The position numbers and the translations under genes were made by a program. Below the pieces are notes generated by a model. It worked only from the letters and a program-made list of their open reading frames with translations. It did no database searches and was not told the origin of the DNA. A stretch of DNA of 37,472 bases from the IMG/VR virus record IMGVR_UViG_3300035670_000651, positions 1-37,472 of that record. One strand, 5' to 3'. Shown here one piece after another: positions 15,720-24,198 of this stretch (positions are counted from its first letter, which is position 1; each line of letters begins with the position of its first letter). Source of the DNA: a virus.

Positions 15720-16954
15720 TGTCCGGATTCTTTACAAGACAAGAAACTAAGTCCGCAGAACGTCCTGATGGTAAATTACAGACTTGCTATTCATGCGGTT
15801 TGTATAATAAGTGTGATTCACCAAAAATGAAACCTTTTGGTAATTTTAAAAAAGGCATTATGAATATTGGTGAAGCCCCCGGATTGGCTGAGGATAGGGT
15901 TGGAAAGCCGTTTCAAGGGCGTACAGGGCAATTACTTGAGCGTACCTATGCAAAGTTAGACATTGACTTATTTGAGGACTGTATTAATTTAAACGCTGTG
16001 AATTGCTGCCCTACTGACAAAGGTGGCAAAAACAGACCACCTACCAACATTGAATTGGATTGTTGCAGAAGAATTGTTTTGAATTACATAAATCAGTACA
16101 AACCAAAAATAATTGTTCTTTTAGGTAAATCAGCACTTTATTCAATAATTGGTAATCGTTGGAAAGGTGGATTGAACAGTATGACGGAATGGCGTGGGTG
16201 GACTATACCTGATCAAGATTTTGAATGTTGGGTTTGTCCTGCATTTCATCCGAGTTACGTTGAACGAATAGTTGATGATCAACCAGTTGTAAAACTTGTT
16301 TGGGAGCAGGATTTAAGGAATATTTTTAACAAATTAAAAGAACCTTTTGTAAAATATGTAAAACCTGAAATCACATTTTTAGAAGATTTAAAAGTGTTGA
16401 ATGGAATTAAAAACGGGGATACCATAAGTTTTGATTATGAAACAACAGGTTTAAAACCACACGCAGATACTCATAGAATTGTTTGTTGTTCGGTAGCAAT
16501 AAATGAAGATCAGGTGTATGTATTTGAAATGCCAAATAAAATTGAAAAAGCAAAACCTTTTATTGATGTATTAAAAAATGCAAAAATAAAGAAAATGGCC
16601 CACCACCTAAAATTTGAAGATAATTGGAGTTGGGAAATATTAGGTGCAAGAGTACGTGGTTGGAGTTGGGATTCAATGTTGGCTGCTCATATTCTTGATA
16701 ATCGTGCTGGTATCACAGGATTGAAATTTCAAACCTATGTTAATTTTGGCATTGTAAGTTATGATGAAGCTGTAAAACCTTATTTACAAGCGGATGATAA
16801 AAATGCAAATAGTATGAATACAGTTTTGGAATTGGTTAAAAAACCAAAAGGGAAAATTCAATTAATGGAATACTGTGCAATGGATTCAATTTTTGAGTTT
16901 AGGCTCGCCATGAAACAAATGAAAGAATTTGAACTGCAAACTTTACCTTTTTGA
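15719..16954 (+). CDS. Family 4 uracil-DNA glycosylase fused to a DnaQ/PolA-type 3'-5' exonuclease
   Basis: 411 residues from ATG 15719; the upstream TTG would overlap the clamp gene. N-terminal half is an Fe-S uracil-DNA glycosylase: C23, C26, about C96 and C115 are the expected cluster ligands, motif A is GEAPGLAEDRVGKPF (51-65), motif B HPSY (177-180). From about 230 follows an exonuclease: Exo I D239-x-E241 (FDYETTG), Exo II KMAHHLKFEDN, Exo III YCAMD. The following gene encodes a family A polymerase lacking its own exonuclease, so this protein likely supplies proofreading and uracil surveillance to it. All catalytic motifs are intact. Confidence 0.92.
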   Translation: MSGFFTRQETKSAERPDGKLQTCYSCGLYNKCDSPKMKPFGNFKKGIMNIGEAPGLAEDRVGKPFQGRTGQLLERTYAKLDIDLFEDCINLNAVNCCPTDKGGKNRPPTNIELDCCRRIVLNYINQYKPKIIVLLGKSALYSIIGNRWKGGLNSMTEWRGWTIPDQDFECWVCPAFHPSYVERIVDDQPVVKLVWEQDLRNIFNKLKEPFVKYVKPEITFLEDLKVLNGIKNGDTISFDYETTGLKPHADTHRIVCCSVAINEDQVYVFEMPNKIEKAKPFIDVLKNAKIKKMAHHLKFEDNWSWEILGARVRGWSWDSMLAAHILDNRAGITGLKFQTYVNFGIVSYDEAVKPYLQADDKNANSMNTVLELVKKPKGKIQLMEYCAMDSIFEFRLAMKQMKEFELQTLPF

Positions 16955-16956
16955 CT

Positions 16957-19461
16957 ATGGCAGATATATTAGACGCATATAAATTATTTCATGAAGGTGC
17001 TCAGGTTCTTTCAAGGATGGAACAAGCTGGTTTACGGATTGATCTTGATTACATTGCTGATAAAAAGAAATGGATTAATCAGGAAATTATAAATGTTGAA
17101 AATCAATTTTTATCAAGCAAATTAGGTAGGGAATGGAGAAAATCTTCAAAAACAAAAATTAATATTTATAGTGGTGATCAGTTAGGTTATTTCCTTTATA
17201 CGGTAAAAGGTATTAAACCACCAAAGTTTACCAAAACTGAAAAGGGTAGTACAGATGAAGAAGCATTACAGCAATTAGAATTACCTGATTTACACCATTT
17301 ATTACGAATTAAGAAACTTAAAAAGATAAAAGATTATCTTGATATTTTTGAAAGGGAAACTGTTGATGGATATATTCATCCATTTTATCATTTGCATTTG
17401 GTAACTACTTATCGTTCATCAAGTTCAAATCCTAATTGGCAGAATATACCTAAAAGAGATAAAGAGGCTATGGATATAATTCGTAAAGCAATTTATCCAC
17501 GTCCCGGACATCAATTAGTAGAAATTGATTTCAAACAATTAGAAGTGCGTATAGCCGCAACATATTGTGAAGATCAAAAACTTATACATGATGTTCTTGA
17601 AGGTGATATGCACAGGGATATGGCTTGTGAAATATTCAAAATTAAAAATTATAATCCTGAAGATAAAACACATAAAGTTTTAAGGAATGCTGCAAAAAAT
17701 GGTTTTGTATTTCCTGAATTTTACGGTGATTTTTATAAAAATTGTGCTGTAAACCTTGCTTATAATTGGGGACAATTATCCAAAATAAATAACTGGAAAA
17801 AAGGACAAGGTATTGAATTTGAAAAAGGGTATTTATCAGACCATTTAATTGCAAATGGATTTAAAAACCTGTGGCAATTTACAGAACATCTTAAAGATAT
17901 TGAATATATGTTCTGGAATAGAAGGTACAAGACATACACTAAATGGAAAGAATCATGGTGGCAGGAATATCAGCGCAGTGGTTATTTTGAATCTAAAACA
18001 GGATTTGTTTACAGAGGTGTAATGAATAGAAAAGAAGCTATTAATTACCCAATTCAGGGATGCTTGCAAGGTAAAAGCAAAATTTTAACTAATAAAGGAT
18101 TAATTCCAATTAAGGATTTATATGGGAAATCTACTCTTGTATGGACTGGGTTTAAGTGGGCTGAAGCAGTGGGAATGCAAATGGGTAAGTGTCAATTAGC
18201 TAAAATTGAACTATCATCAGGTTTGACTATTAATTGTGATACAAGACACAAATTAAAAAATGAACTGAATGAATGGATTGATTTTAAGGATTTAAAAATT
18301 GGTTCTTACGTTGCTTTACCTAAAATTGATAAGATTATTCCCGCATCTGTAAATATGAACTGGCATTTCATTTATGGTTTTCTTATAGGTGATGGGTATC
18401 TATTTCATAGGGAAGCTATTAGTAAAACAACAAATGATAGAAAAGGAATATCAATAACTGTTGGAAAAGTAAAAAAGGATATTTTAATATCTATTAGGGA
18501 ATTTTTCAAAAATAAAGGATATAAAGTTAATTATCACATATCAAGATTTCCAGAAAGCAATAGAGCTAATAAATACACAATACTTATAGAAAAAAAGAAA
18601 TTAGTAAACTATTTAGAAAATATAGGTTTTATTTTTGGTAAAAATGCTCACACAAAAAGAATACCAGAATCAATATGGGCTTCTACTGAACAAGAAAAAC
18701 GTGATTTTCTTGAAGGTTTATGGTTATCTGATGGTTCCCGTGGAAAATGGAGTAAAAGAGATTTACACATGTGTAACGAACCATTATTAAAAGAAGTTCA
18801 AATTTTAGCATCAAGTCTTGGTTTTGATTCTTGTTTACGAAAAACATCTTGTGGATTTAAACTATCTTTTTATTGGAAAGAGTTTAATAGAAAACCAAAT
18901 AGAAAAGTTCCAAGAACTACCATTGATTTAGCTACTAAAAATACACAGTTTATATGGAATTTACAAAATAATGAGGAAATAACAGAAAAAAGATGTTTTA
19001 ATTCAGGAAAAGCAATTTCACAATATGTAGGGGAAAGGATTATAAACAAATTTAATCCAAATTTTGAAATTTATAGGTATGATACAATTAAGAATATCAC
19101 AATTTTAGATAAAGAAGCAAAAACTTACACAATGGCCGTTAATGAACCTTTACATCAATTTGTTGCTGATGGAGTTATTACAAAAAATTCTGCATTTCAT
19201 TGTTTGTTGTGGAGTTTGATTGAAGGTATGAAAGCACAAAAAGCTGAACATTGGGATTCAAAAATAGTTGGGCAAATACATGATGCAATTATAATTGATG
19301 CAAATCCTCAAGAAATAGAACATATTGTCAATGTTATGAAATGTATAATGTGCCACGATTTACAGGTTACGTGGAAATGGATCAATATTCCTTTAGATAT
19401 TGATATTGAAATCTGTGATATAGATAAAAGTTGGGCTGAAAAGAAAAGTTATGTTGCATAA
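16957..19461 (+). CDS. Family A DNA polymerase core, intein-interrupted
   Basis: 834-residue precursor from ATG 16957; mature protein about 458 residues, polymerase domain only. Motif A is VEIDFKQLEVR (Asp191, Arg198); motif B is RNAAKNGFVFPEFYGD, one residue longer between Lys and YG than in Taq, a variant known in phages; motif C is VGQIHDAIIID. The junction NYPIQG|SAFH is restored by splicing. No 5' nuclease and no 3'-5' exonuclease domain are present; the latter is in the preceding gene. Start ATG 16957 avoids the TTG inside the UDG stop. Its end overlaps the methyltransferase start by 11 nt. Confidence 0.93.
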   Translation: MADILDAYKLFHEGAQVLSRMEQAGLRIDLDYIADKKKWINQEIINVENQFLSSKLGREWRKSSKTKINIYSGDQLGYFLYTVKGIKPPKFTKTEKGSTDEEALQQLELPDLHHLLRIKKLKKIKDYLDIFERETVDGYIHPFYHLHLVTTYRSSSSNPNWQNIPKRDKEAMDIIRKAIYPRPGHQLVEIDFKQLEVRIAATYCEDQKLIHDVLEGDMHRDMACEIFKIKNYNPEDKTHKVLRNAAKNGFVFPEFYGDFYKNCAVNLAYNWGQLSKINNWKKGQGIEFEKGYLSDHLIANGFKNLWQFTEHLKDIEYMFWNRRYKTYTKWKESWWQEYQRSGYFESKTGFVYRGVMNRKEAINYPIQGCLQGKSKILTNKGLIPIKDLYGKSTLVWTGFKWAEAVGMQMGKCQLAKIELSSGLTINCDTRHKLKNELNEWIDFKDLKIGSYVALPKIDKIIPASVNMNWHFIYGFLIGDGYLFHREAISKTTNDRKGISITVGKVKKDILISIREFFKNKGYKVNYHISRFPESNRANKYTILIEKKKLVNYLENIGFIFGKNAHTKRIPESIWASTEQEKRDFLEGLWLSDGSRGKWSKRDLHMCNEPLLKEVQILASSLGFDSCLRKTSCGFKLSFYWKEFNRKPNRKVPRTTIDLATKNTQFIWNLQNNEEITEKRCFNSGKAISQYVGERIINKFNPNFEIYRYDTIKNITILDKEAKTYTMAVNEPLHQFVADGVITKNSAFHCLLWSLIEGMKAQKAEHWDSKIVGQIHDAIIIDANPQEIEHIVNVMKCIMCHDLQVTWKWINIPLDIDIEICDIDKSWAEKKSYVA
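18061..19188 (+). mobile_element. Intein with LAGLIDADG endonuclease in PolA, Lys-Asn C-terminus
   Basis: 376 residues inserted after NYPIQG and before Ser. Block A CLQGKSKI (Cys1), block B GLTINCDTRHKL (Thr-x-x-His type), endonuclease motifs FIYGFLIGDGY and FLEGLWLSDGS, block F TYTMAVNEPLHQFVADG and the end ITKN. The usual penultimate His is Lys here, while the terminal Asn and the +1 Ser are kept. It sits close to the O-helix side of the polymerase active site. Confidence 0.92.
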
Positions 19462-20173
19462 AACCATTGTTTGTAAAAAACCACACATTGAGATAATTCT
19501 TGCAGATTGCACAGAATTAATGTTAGGAATGTCTATTAAAGAATATGATCTTGCTATTGTTGATCCACCATACGGTATAGGAATTACTGGAGATATGATT
19601 TCAAAAAGAAGTAAGAAAAAAATAAGTCACAGAAGTAGAAATGTTTATAAACCTGTTGAAGTTATTCATTATACTAAAAAAAAGTGGGATGTCAAACCAA
19701 ATAAAGAATATTGGGAAGAATTATTTAGGATTAGTAAAAATCAAATTGTGTGGGGTGGAAATCATTTTGAACTTCCATTAAGTACTGGTTGGGTTTTTTG
19801 GGATAAGGTGATGCCAAAAGAAGCAAATTTCTCAGATGGGGAATTAGCATGGACATCTTTTAAGAAAGGGATAAGCAAAATTGTATTTCCGTGGGCCGGT
19901 TTTGTTAAAGGTGAAACAACTACAAGGATACATCCTACACAAAAGCCAATAGGTCTTTACGAATGGTTGATTAGAAAATATGCAAAAGAAGGAGATAAAA
20001 TTATTGATACTCATTTAGGATCAGGTAGTTCTTGTATTGCAGCTTATAAATACAATCACTCATTCACAGGTATTGAAGCGGATGAAGAATATTATGAAAA
20101 AGCAATTAAAAGGATTGAAAAATTCATAAAGAATTATCAGAAGCCTATTTTTAATTTAAGAACATTACATTAA
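19451..20173 (+). CDS. DNA N6-adenine (or N4-cytosine) methyltransferase, beta class
   Basis: 240 residues. Motif IV DPPYG (38-42) comes first and motif I DTHLGSGSSC near the C-terminus, with HPTQKP in between, which is the beta-class order. DPPY favours adenine N6 methylation. No restriction enzyme is adjacent, so it is an orphan enzyme that could protect phage DNA from host restriction. It starts inside the end of the polymerase gene. Target sequence unknown. Confidence 0.9.
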   Translation: MLHKTIVCKKPHIEIILADCTELMLGMSIKEYDLAIVDPPYGIGITGDMISKRSKKKISHRSRNVYKPVEVIHYTKKKWDVKPNKEYWEELFRISKNQIVWGGNHFELPLSTGWVFWDKVMPKEANFSDGELAWTSFKKGISKIVFPWAGFVKGETTTRIHPTQKPIGLYEWLIRKYAKEGDKIIDTHLGSGSSCIAAYKYNHSFTGIEADEEYYEKAIKRIEKFIKNYQKPIFNLRTLH

Positions 20174-20185
20174 AAATTAATTATT

Positions 20186-20302
20186 ATGAAATTAAGTGAA
20201 TCTGCTTCGGCATTAGAAAAAATGGACAAAATTTCAAAATCTGTAAAAGATGAAAAGAGTAAGAACAAAAAAAGTAAAAAGAGAAAGAAGAAAGAACAGT
20301 GA
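20186..20302 (+). CDS. Tiny Lys-rich protein, 38 aa
   Basis: ATG 20186 with an A-rich lead opens a 38-codon frame: a short helical start (MKLSESASALEKMDKISK) and an end of almost continuous Lys/Ser (KSKNKKSKKRKKKEQ). It overlaps the next ORF by 53 nt in a different frame. One of the two may not be translated in full. No family recognised. Confidence 0.4.
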   Translation: MKLSESASALEKMDKISKSVKDEKSKNKKSKKRKKKEQ

Positions 20303-20468
20303 TCCTTTTGCAGATCGTTGTGAAAACCCTTATGATCTTTTGAATGAGTTTTTAACTAACAGAAGAATGTATATTAAAAAACATTACACTGAAAACAATC
20401 AAATTGTATTATTTGAATTAGATTTATACCAGAGTGTATTAAATAGAATTAAACAAAAGTTTACTTAA
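20250..20468 (+). CDS. Small basic hypothetical protein, 72 aa
   Basis: 72 residues starting MKRVRTKKVKRERRKN, a very basic N-terminus, then a helical body (DPFADRCENPYDLLNEFL ... YQSVLNRIKQKF). The KRVRTK string also occurs at the C-terminus of the 77-aa protein at 26700. It overlaps the preceding 38-aa ORF out of frame. Nucleic-acid binding is plausible from charge only. Confidence 0.6.
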   Translation: MKRVRTKKVKRERRKNSDPFADRCENPYDLLNEFLTNRRMYIKKHYTENNQIVLFELDLYQSVLNRIKQKFT

Positions 20469-20486
20469 CCTTTAAAAAATGTAATT

Positions 20487-20879
20487 ATGAACGAAGAATT
20501 AAAAAGTGGATGGTGTTCTGAATTTGGAATGCCACCAGAAGAAGTAATGTTTAACGAATTAAAAAGCAAATTAATTCGTGCACTGACAGAAAATGCAAAG
20601 AATTCAACAATCCTACCTACTGTGTTTGGTTTGTCAGAAGTAGATGCTGACAAAATCACTCAAAGTGTTAAAAAAGTATTTATTGAACTTTGTGACAATC
20701 CTGATAATAGCACCAAAACAAAAGATTTGACCAAAGTATTTGAAAATGTATCTACTATTAATGAGCTTGTTTATGCAACAATGCTGTACAGTTCAGTATT
20801 GGAACGTTTTGCAAAGGATGATAAAGATACAAGCAAAGATTTGTTGAATTTATTACTTCTAACAAAACTGTTAAAATGA
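20487..20879 (+). CDS. Hypothetical protein preceding the clamp loader
   Basis: 130 residues, all-helical by appearance, with a leucine-rich end (DLLNLLLLTKLLK). ATGA overlap with the clamp-loader gene suggests coupled expression and possibly a partner subunit (phage T4 uses a small second loader subunit, gp62), but no sequence motif supports that. Function unknown. Confidence 0.72.
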   Translation: MNEELKSGWCSEFGMPPEEVMFNELKSKLIRALTENAKNSTILPTVFGLSEVDADKITQSVKKVFIELCDNPDNSTKTKDLTKVFENVSTINELVYATMLYSSVLERFAKDDKDTSKDLLNLLLLTKLLK

Positions 20880-21787
20880 GTTTGTATCTAAAACACAGAC
20901 CAAAAAACCTATCTGAAATAGTTGGTAATAAAGAGATTACCTCTACCTTGAAAGGAATGTTAAAAGACAAAGAAACATTCCCACACACTTTTTTATTCTA
21001 CGGTGAAACGGGTTGCGGGAAGACCACTTTTGCCAGAATAATAGCCAAAGAATTAGGCTGTGCCGAAACAAACATTGTTGAAGTTGACACAGCCCAATTC
21101 AGAGGAATTGACACAGTACGTGAATTGCGTAAAAATGCTATGTTTACACCTTTGGGTGGTGGCATCAAAGTTTATATTCTTGATGAAATTCACAAAGCAA
21201 CAGGTGATGCTCAAAATGCTTTGTTAAAGATTCTTGAAGATACACCAAACCATGTGTATTTTATTCTTTGTACCACTGACCCACAAAGTTTGTTGCCTAC
21301 AATTAAAGGGCGTTGTTCACAATTTCAGGTTCAATTACTGGACGATGATGAAATGTTAAGTTTACTAACTAACATTACTACATTGGAAAATGATAAATTA
21401 GAATCTGAAATTTATGATCAAATTATTTTAGACAGTCAAGGGCATCCACGAAACGCTTTACAGATTCTTGAACAGGTCTTAAAAACACCACCTAAGCGAA
21501 GATTAGTCATAGCTAAACAAACAGCCGTTCAACAAAGTGAAAGCATAGCTTTATGCAGGGCTTTGATTAAAGGTGAAAGCTGGACTAAAGTGAAAGATAT
21601 TTTACAGGGATTAAAAGGGCAAGACCCGGAAGGAATTCGCAGGGCAGTTTTAGGGTATGCTACAAGTGTTCTTCTGAATAAGGATGATGAACGTGCAGGG
21701 TTGATTTTGGAAGAATTTATGGAACCTACCTATAATGCAGGTTTTCCAATGATTGTGTATGCTTCATATTCTGTGACAAAAAATTAA
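20876..21787 (+). CDS. Clamp-loader ATPase (DnaX/RFC-small-subunit-like)
   Basis: 303 residues. Walker A GETGCGKT (43-50), Walker B VYILDEIHK with DEIH at 103-106, sensor I region CTTD, the GRCSQF motif that supplies the arginine finger (SRC-like), and sensor II GHPRNAL. This is the AAA+ core plus a C-terminal collar domain of DnaX/RfcS. It would open and load the sliding clamp encoded at 14709. The start SLYLKHRPKNLSEIVGN is typical of the family. Only one loader gene is evident. Confidence 0.92.
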   Translation: MSLYLKHRPKNLSEIVGNKEITSTLKGMLKDKETFPHTFLFYGETGCGKTTFARIIAKELGCAETNIVEVDTAQFRGIDTVRELRKNAMFTPLGGGIKVYILDEIHKATGDAQNALLKILEDTPNHVYFILCTTDPQSLLPTIKGRCSQFQVQLLDDDEMLSLLTNITTLENDKLESEIYDQIILDSQGHPRNALQILEQVLKTPPKRRLVIAKQTAVQQSESIALCRALIKGESWTKVKDILQGLKGQDPEGIRRAVLGYATSVLLNKDDERAGLILEEFMEPTYNAGFPMIVYASYSVTKN

Positions 21788-21788
21788 T

Positions 21789-22019
21789 ATGGAAAATATT
21801 GAAGTAGCAAACAACAAAGTTTGGGTTACTGTTTCAATAAATTTGAATTTGACTAACTATGAAAATGTAAAAGTTGATAGTGGTTATTCAAAAACAATTA
21901 CTGAAAAGGAAAATCCTATTGATCTGATAGAAGAAATGCAAGATGAAATTGCTGAATTAGTAATGATGAAAGCTAAACAAATCAAAAAAGAATATTCTAA
22001 ACACAAAAGATTAAGATGA
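21789..22019 (+). CDS. Hypothetical protein, 76 aa
   Basis: 76 residues: beta-type start (NKVWVTVSINLNLTNYENVKV), acidic helix (PIDLIEEMQDEIAELVMMKA) and basic end (KKEYSKHKRLR). Begins one base after the clamp-loader stop and is ATGA-coupled to the next gene. No family recognised. Confidence 0.68.
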   Translation: MENIEVANNKVWVTVSINLNLTNYENVKVDSGYSKTITEKENPIDLIEEMQDEIAELVMMKAKQIKKEYSKHKRLR

Positions 22020-22231
22020 ACAAAGAATTATCAAAGATTGCAGATAACTTCTGTCCAAAAAGTTCAGATGATGATGCCCCATTTCCAAACTATTCTGATT
22101 CTGATATTTGGAATGAAGGATTCTTAAAAGGTATTGAAATTGCCACAAAAGTAATGATTGGTGATTTTAGTAATCAAACTCAGAAATGGCTTGTAGAAGC
22201 ATTTAAAGTAAAATTTAATAAACTTAAATAA
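22016..22231 (+). CDS. Hypothetical protein, 71 aa
   Basis: 71 residues with an acidic, proline-containing first half (SSDDDAPFPNYSDSD) and a helical second half (NEGFLKGIEIATKVM ... WLVEAFKVKF). ATGA overlap upstream. No recognisable motif. Confidence 0.68.
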   Translation: MNKELSKIADNFCPKSSDDDAPFPNYSDSDIWNEGFLKGIEIATKVMIGDFSNQTQKWLVEAFKVKFNKLK

Positions 22232-22238
22232 TTTAAAA

Positions 22239-22727
22239 ATGAATTACGAAAAAGATGTACACATTGACGAAACAAGTCTTGACGTAGAATTGCTCGAACA
22301 AGCACCATTGGCTATTCGTTATGGGCAGTACTGGTCTGAATGTAAGGAAGAATTTGTAAGGGCTGAAGAAAATGTAAAAATGGTTGTGGCAAATTTGACT
22401 CTTGAAATTAACAAAGACCCTGAAACATTTTTAGGTGAAGGTGTGAAGGTCACTGATGTAAAAATAGAATCTGCTGTCAGAACACACCCTGATTATATTG
22501 ATGCAAAAGAAAGATGGATTAAAGCTATGCGTGTTATGAATGATGCTGAAATCGTTAAAAATGAAATCAGCTTTACACGCAAAACTGCACTTGAAAACCT
22601 TGTTCAATTACACGGACAAAACTATTTTGCTGGTCCAAAAGTACCACGCAATTTAGCTAAAGAACGCTATAACAGGCAAAAGGATAGAATTGATAGTAAT
22701 AAAAGAGTTAGGTTAAACAAAAATTAA
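22239..22727 (+). CDS. Conserved phage protein adjacent to the SSB gene
   Basis: 162 residues, mostly long helices. The segments LEQAPLAIRYGQYWSEC and ALENLVQLHGQNYFAGPKVPR match a pattern recurrent in tailed-phage proteins encoded beside gp32-like SSBs; the family has no firm function that I know. Position and helical character allow a recombination-mediator role, as UvsY has in T4, but this is inference. The basic end (DSNKRVRLNKN) may touch nucleic acid. Confidence 0.75.
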   Translation: MNYEKDVHIDETSLDVELLEQAPLAIRYGQYWSECKEEFVRAEENVKMVVANLTLEINKDPETFLGEGVKVTDVKIESAVRTHPDYIDAKERWIKAMRVMNDAEIVKNEISFTRKTALENLVQLHGQNYFAGPKVPRNLAKERYNRQKDRIDSNKRVRLNKN

Positions 22728-22735
22728 TTTACATT

Positions 22736-23824
22736 ATGAAAAAAAGTAAAGGAAGTTCCTTTAGGGGAAAAACAAGAAGAAATGCTGAAAATTCACGCAA
22801 AAGAGGTGGATTAAACTACTTAAAATTGCCTGATGGTGTTGATTTATTCACACCTGACATGGACAGTAAAGTTGATATGGATATTATGCCATATACTGTA
22901 TCTGACAAACATCACCCTGACAGGGATACTGAAAGTGAAATAGCTATTGAAGGTACATTGTGGTATAAAAGACCATTTACAATACACCGTAATATAGGTG
23001 CAAAGAATGATCAGGTTGTGTGCCCTGCCACAATAGGTAAAAAATGTCCTATTTGTGAATACAGGGATAAACTGCGTAAGGAAGATGGTGATGAAGAAAC
23101 AATACGCAGTCTGGCTCAGAGTGATAAAGTTATGTATGCTGTAATCATTAAGAATAATAAAAGAATTGATGATCAAAAAGTCCATTTGTTTGTTTTTTCA
23201 GATTACTTATTCCAAAAAAGATTTGAAGAACAATTAAAAGATGATGAAAAATTTGAAATATTTCCTGATCATCAGGAAGGCTATACTTTAAGAGTACGCT
23301 TTGCAGAAAATAATATTGGCACTAACAAATTTGCTGATCCAACAAGATTTGATTTTGTAGATCGTAAAGAACAGTATGATGATAGTATTCTTGAAGAAGT
23401 GCCTGACCTTGATAATTTGCTTGTTATTTTGGATTACAAAGACTTGAAAGCAAAGTTCCTTGAAGGTATTTCTGACGAAGATGTGGAAGATGATGATGTT
23501 GAGGAAGAAGAAGATGAAAAACCTGCTAAAAGAACACAAAGATCAAAACCACAATCAAAGCGTAAAATAGAAGAAGATGATGAGGAGGAAGATGAGGAAG
23601 AAGAAGATGATGAGGAGGAAGATGAGGAAGAAGAAGATGAAAAACCTGCTCGTCAAAGAAAAAGAAAAGCCATAAACAATCCTGAACCTAAAGGTAAATC
23701 TAAAAAGCCACTTGAATGTCCTGAAGGGCATAAATTTGGTAAGGATGCCGATAAGTTTGATGATTGTGAGGATTGTGCTGTTTGGAATGAATGTTATGCT
23801 GAAAAGAAAAAATCTAAGAAGTAA
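22736..23824 (+). CDS. gp32-like single-stranded DNA-binding protein
   Basis: 362 residues. The zinc site H84-x11-C96-x7-C104-x2-C107 (FTIHRN ... CPATIGKKCPICEY) matches the His-Cys3 finger within the OB fold of T4 gp32. A basic N-terminus (MKKSKGSSFRGKTRRNAE) fits the cooperativity arm. Residues near 255-305 form an acidic, repetitive linker like the acidic tail that recruits partners. An additional C-terminal Cys cluster (CPEGHKFG, CEDCAVWNEC) is seen in some phage versions. It would coat ssDNA and interact with RecA, polymerase and helicase. Its stop overlaps the next start (TAATG). Confidence 0.87.
   Translation: MKKSKGSSFRGKTRRNAENSRKRGGLNYLKLPDGVDLFTPDMDSKVDMDIMPYTVSDKHHPDRDTESEIAIEGTLWYKRPFTIHRNIGAKNDQVVCPATIGKKCPICEYRDKLRKEDGDEETIRSLAQSDKVMYAVIIKNNKRIDDQKVHLFVFSDYLFQKRFEEQLKDDEKFEIFPDHQEGYTLRVRFAENNIGTNKFADPTRFDFVDRKEQYDDSILEEVPDLDNLLVILDYKDLKAKFLEGISDEDVEDDDVEEEEDEKPAKRTQRSKPQSKRKIEEDDEEEDEEEEDDEEEDEEEEDEKPARQRKRKAINNPEPKGKSKKPLECPEGHKFGKDADKFDDCEDCAVWNECYAEKKKSKK
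23571..23640 (+). repeat. 30-bp tandem repeat in the SSB acidic linker
   Basis: Positions 23571-23600 and 23601-23630 are identical, with 10 more matching bases to 23640 (2.3 copies). The repeat encodes Glu/Asp runs. Its length is a multiple of three, so slippage changes only linker length. Confidence 0.9.
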
Positions 23825-24198
23825 TGGCATTACTAAAAAAACACGCTAAAGAAATCAATAGGAAAGACACTGCTTTTGTCGGTATAAGGGTATCCGATGA
23901 GGTAGGGTCTTTCCTTACCCTTTATAGCCTTGCTATGGGTATCACCAAATCAAGTATAATAACTGATTTACTTGATACTTGGATGGAAGAACAGGAAATT
24001 GATGAAGAAAAGTTGTATGATGAAATTGTTGAACGATCATGGGAAGCATGGAAAAATTTACCAAAAAAGCATACAACTTTTTACGGTTATTGTAATATGT
24101 TGCGTACTGAATTTAAGTTCAGAGGCATAGCTCCGGAAGTGATTGATATAATTGTTAAAAAATTAATCAATGCAAAAAAGATCAAGGACGAAGCCTAA
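23824..24198 (+). CDS. Hypothetical protein with ribbon-helix-helix-like N-terminus
   Basis: 124 residues. The segment FVGIRVSDEVGSFLTLYSLA followed by GITKSSIITDLLDTW resembles the strand-helix-helix of Arc/MetJ-type DNA-binding proteins. The rest is helical and acidic. It sits between SSB and RecA and overlaps recA by 29 nt. It may be a small regulator or recombination accessory; the fold call is tentative. Confidence 0.65.
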   Translation: MALLKKHAKEINRKDTAFVGIRVSDEVGSFLTLYSLAMGITKSSIITDLLDTWMEEQEIDEEKLYDEIVERSWEAWKNLPKKHTTFYGYCNMLRTEFKFRGIAPEVIDIIVKKLINAKKIKDEA

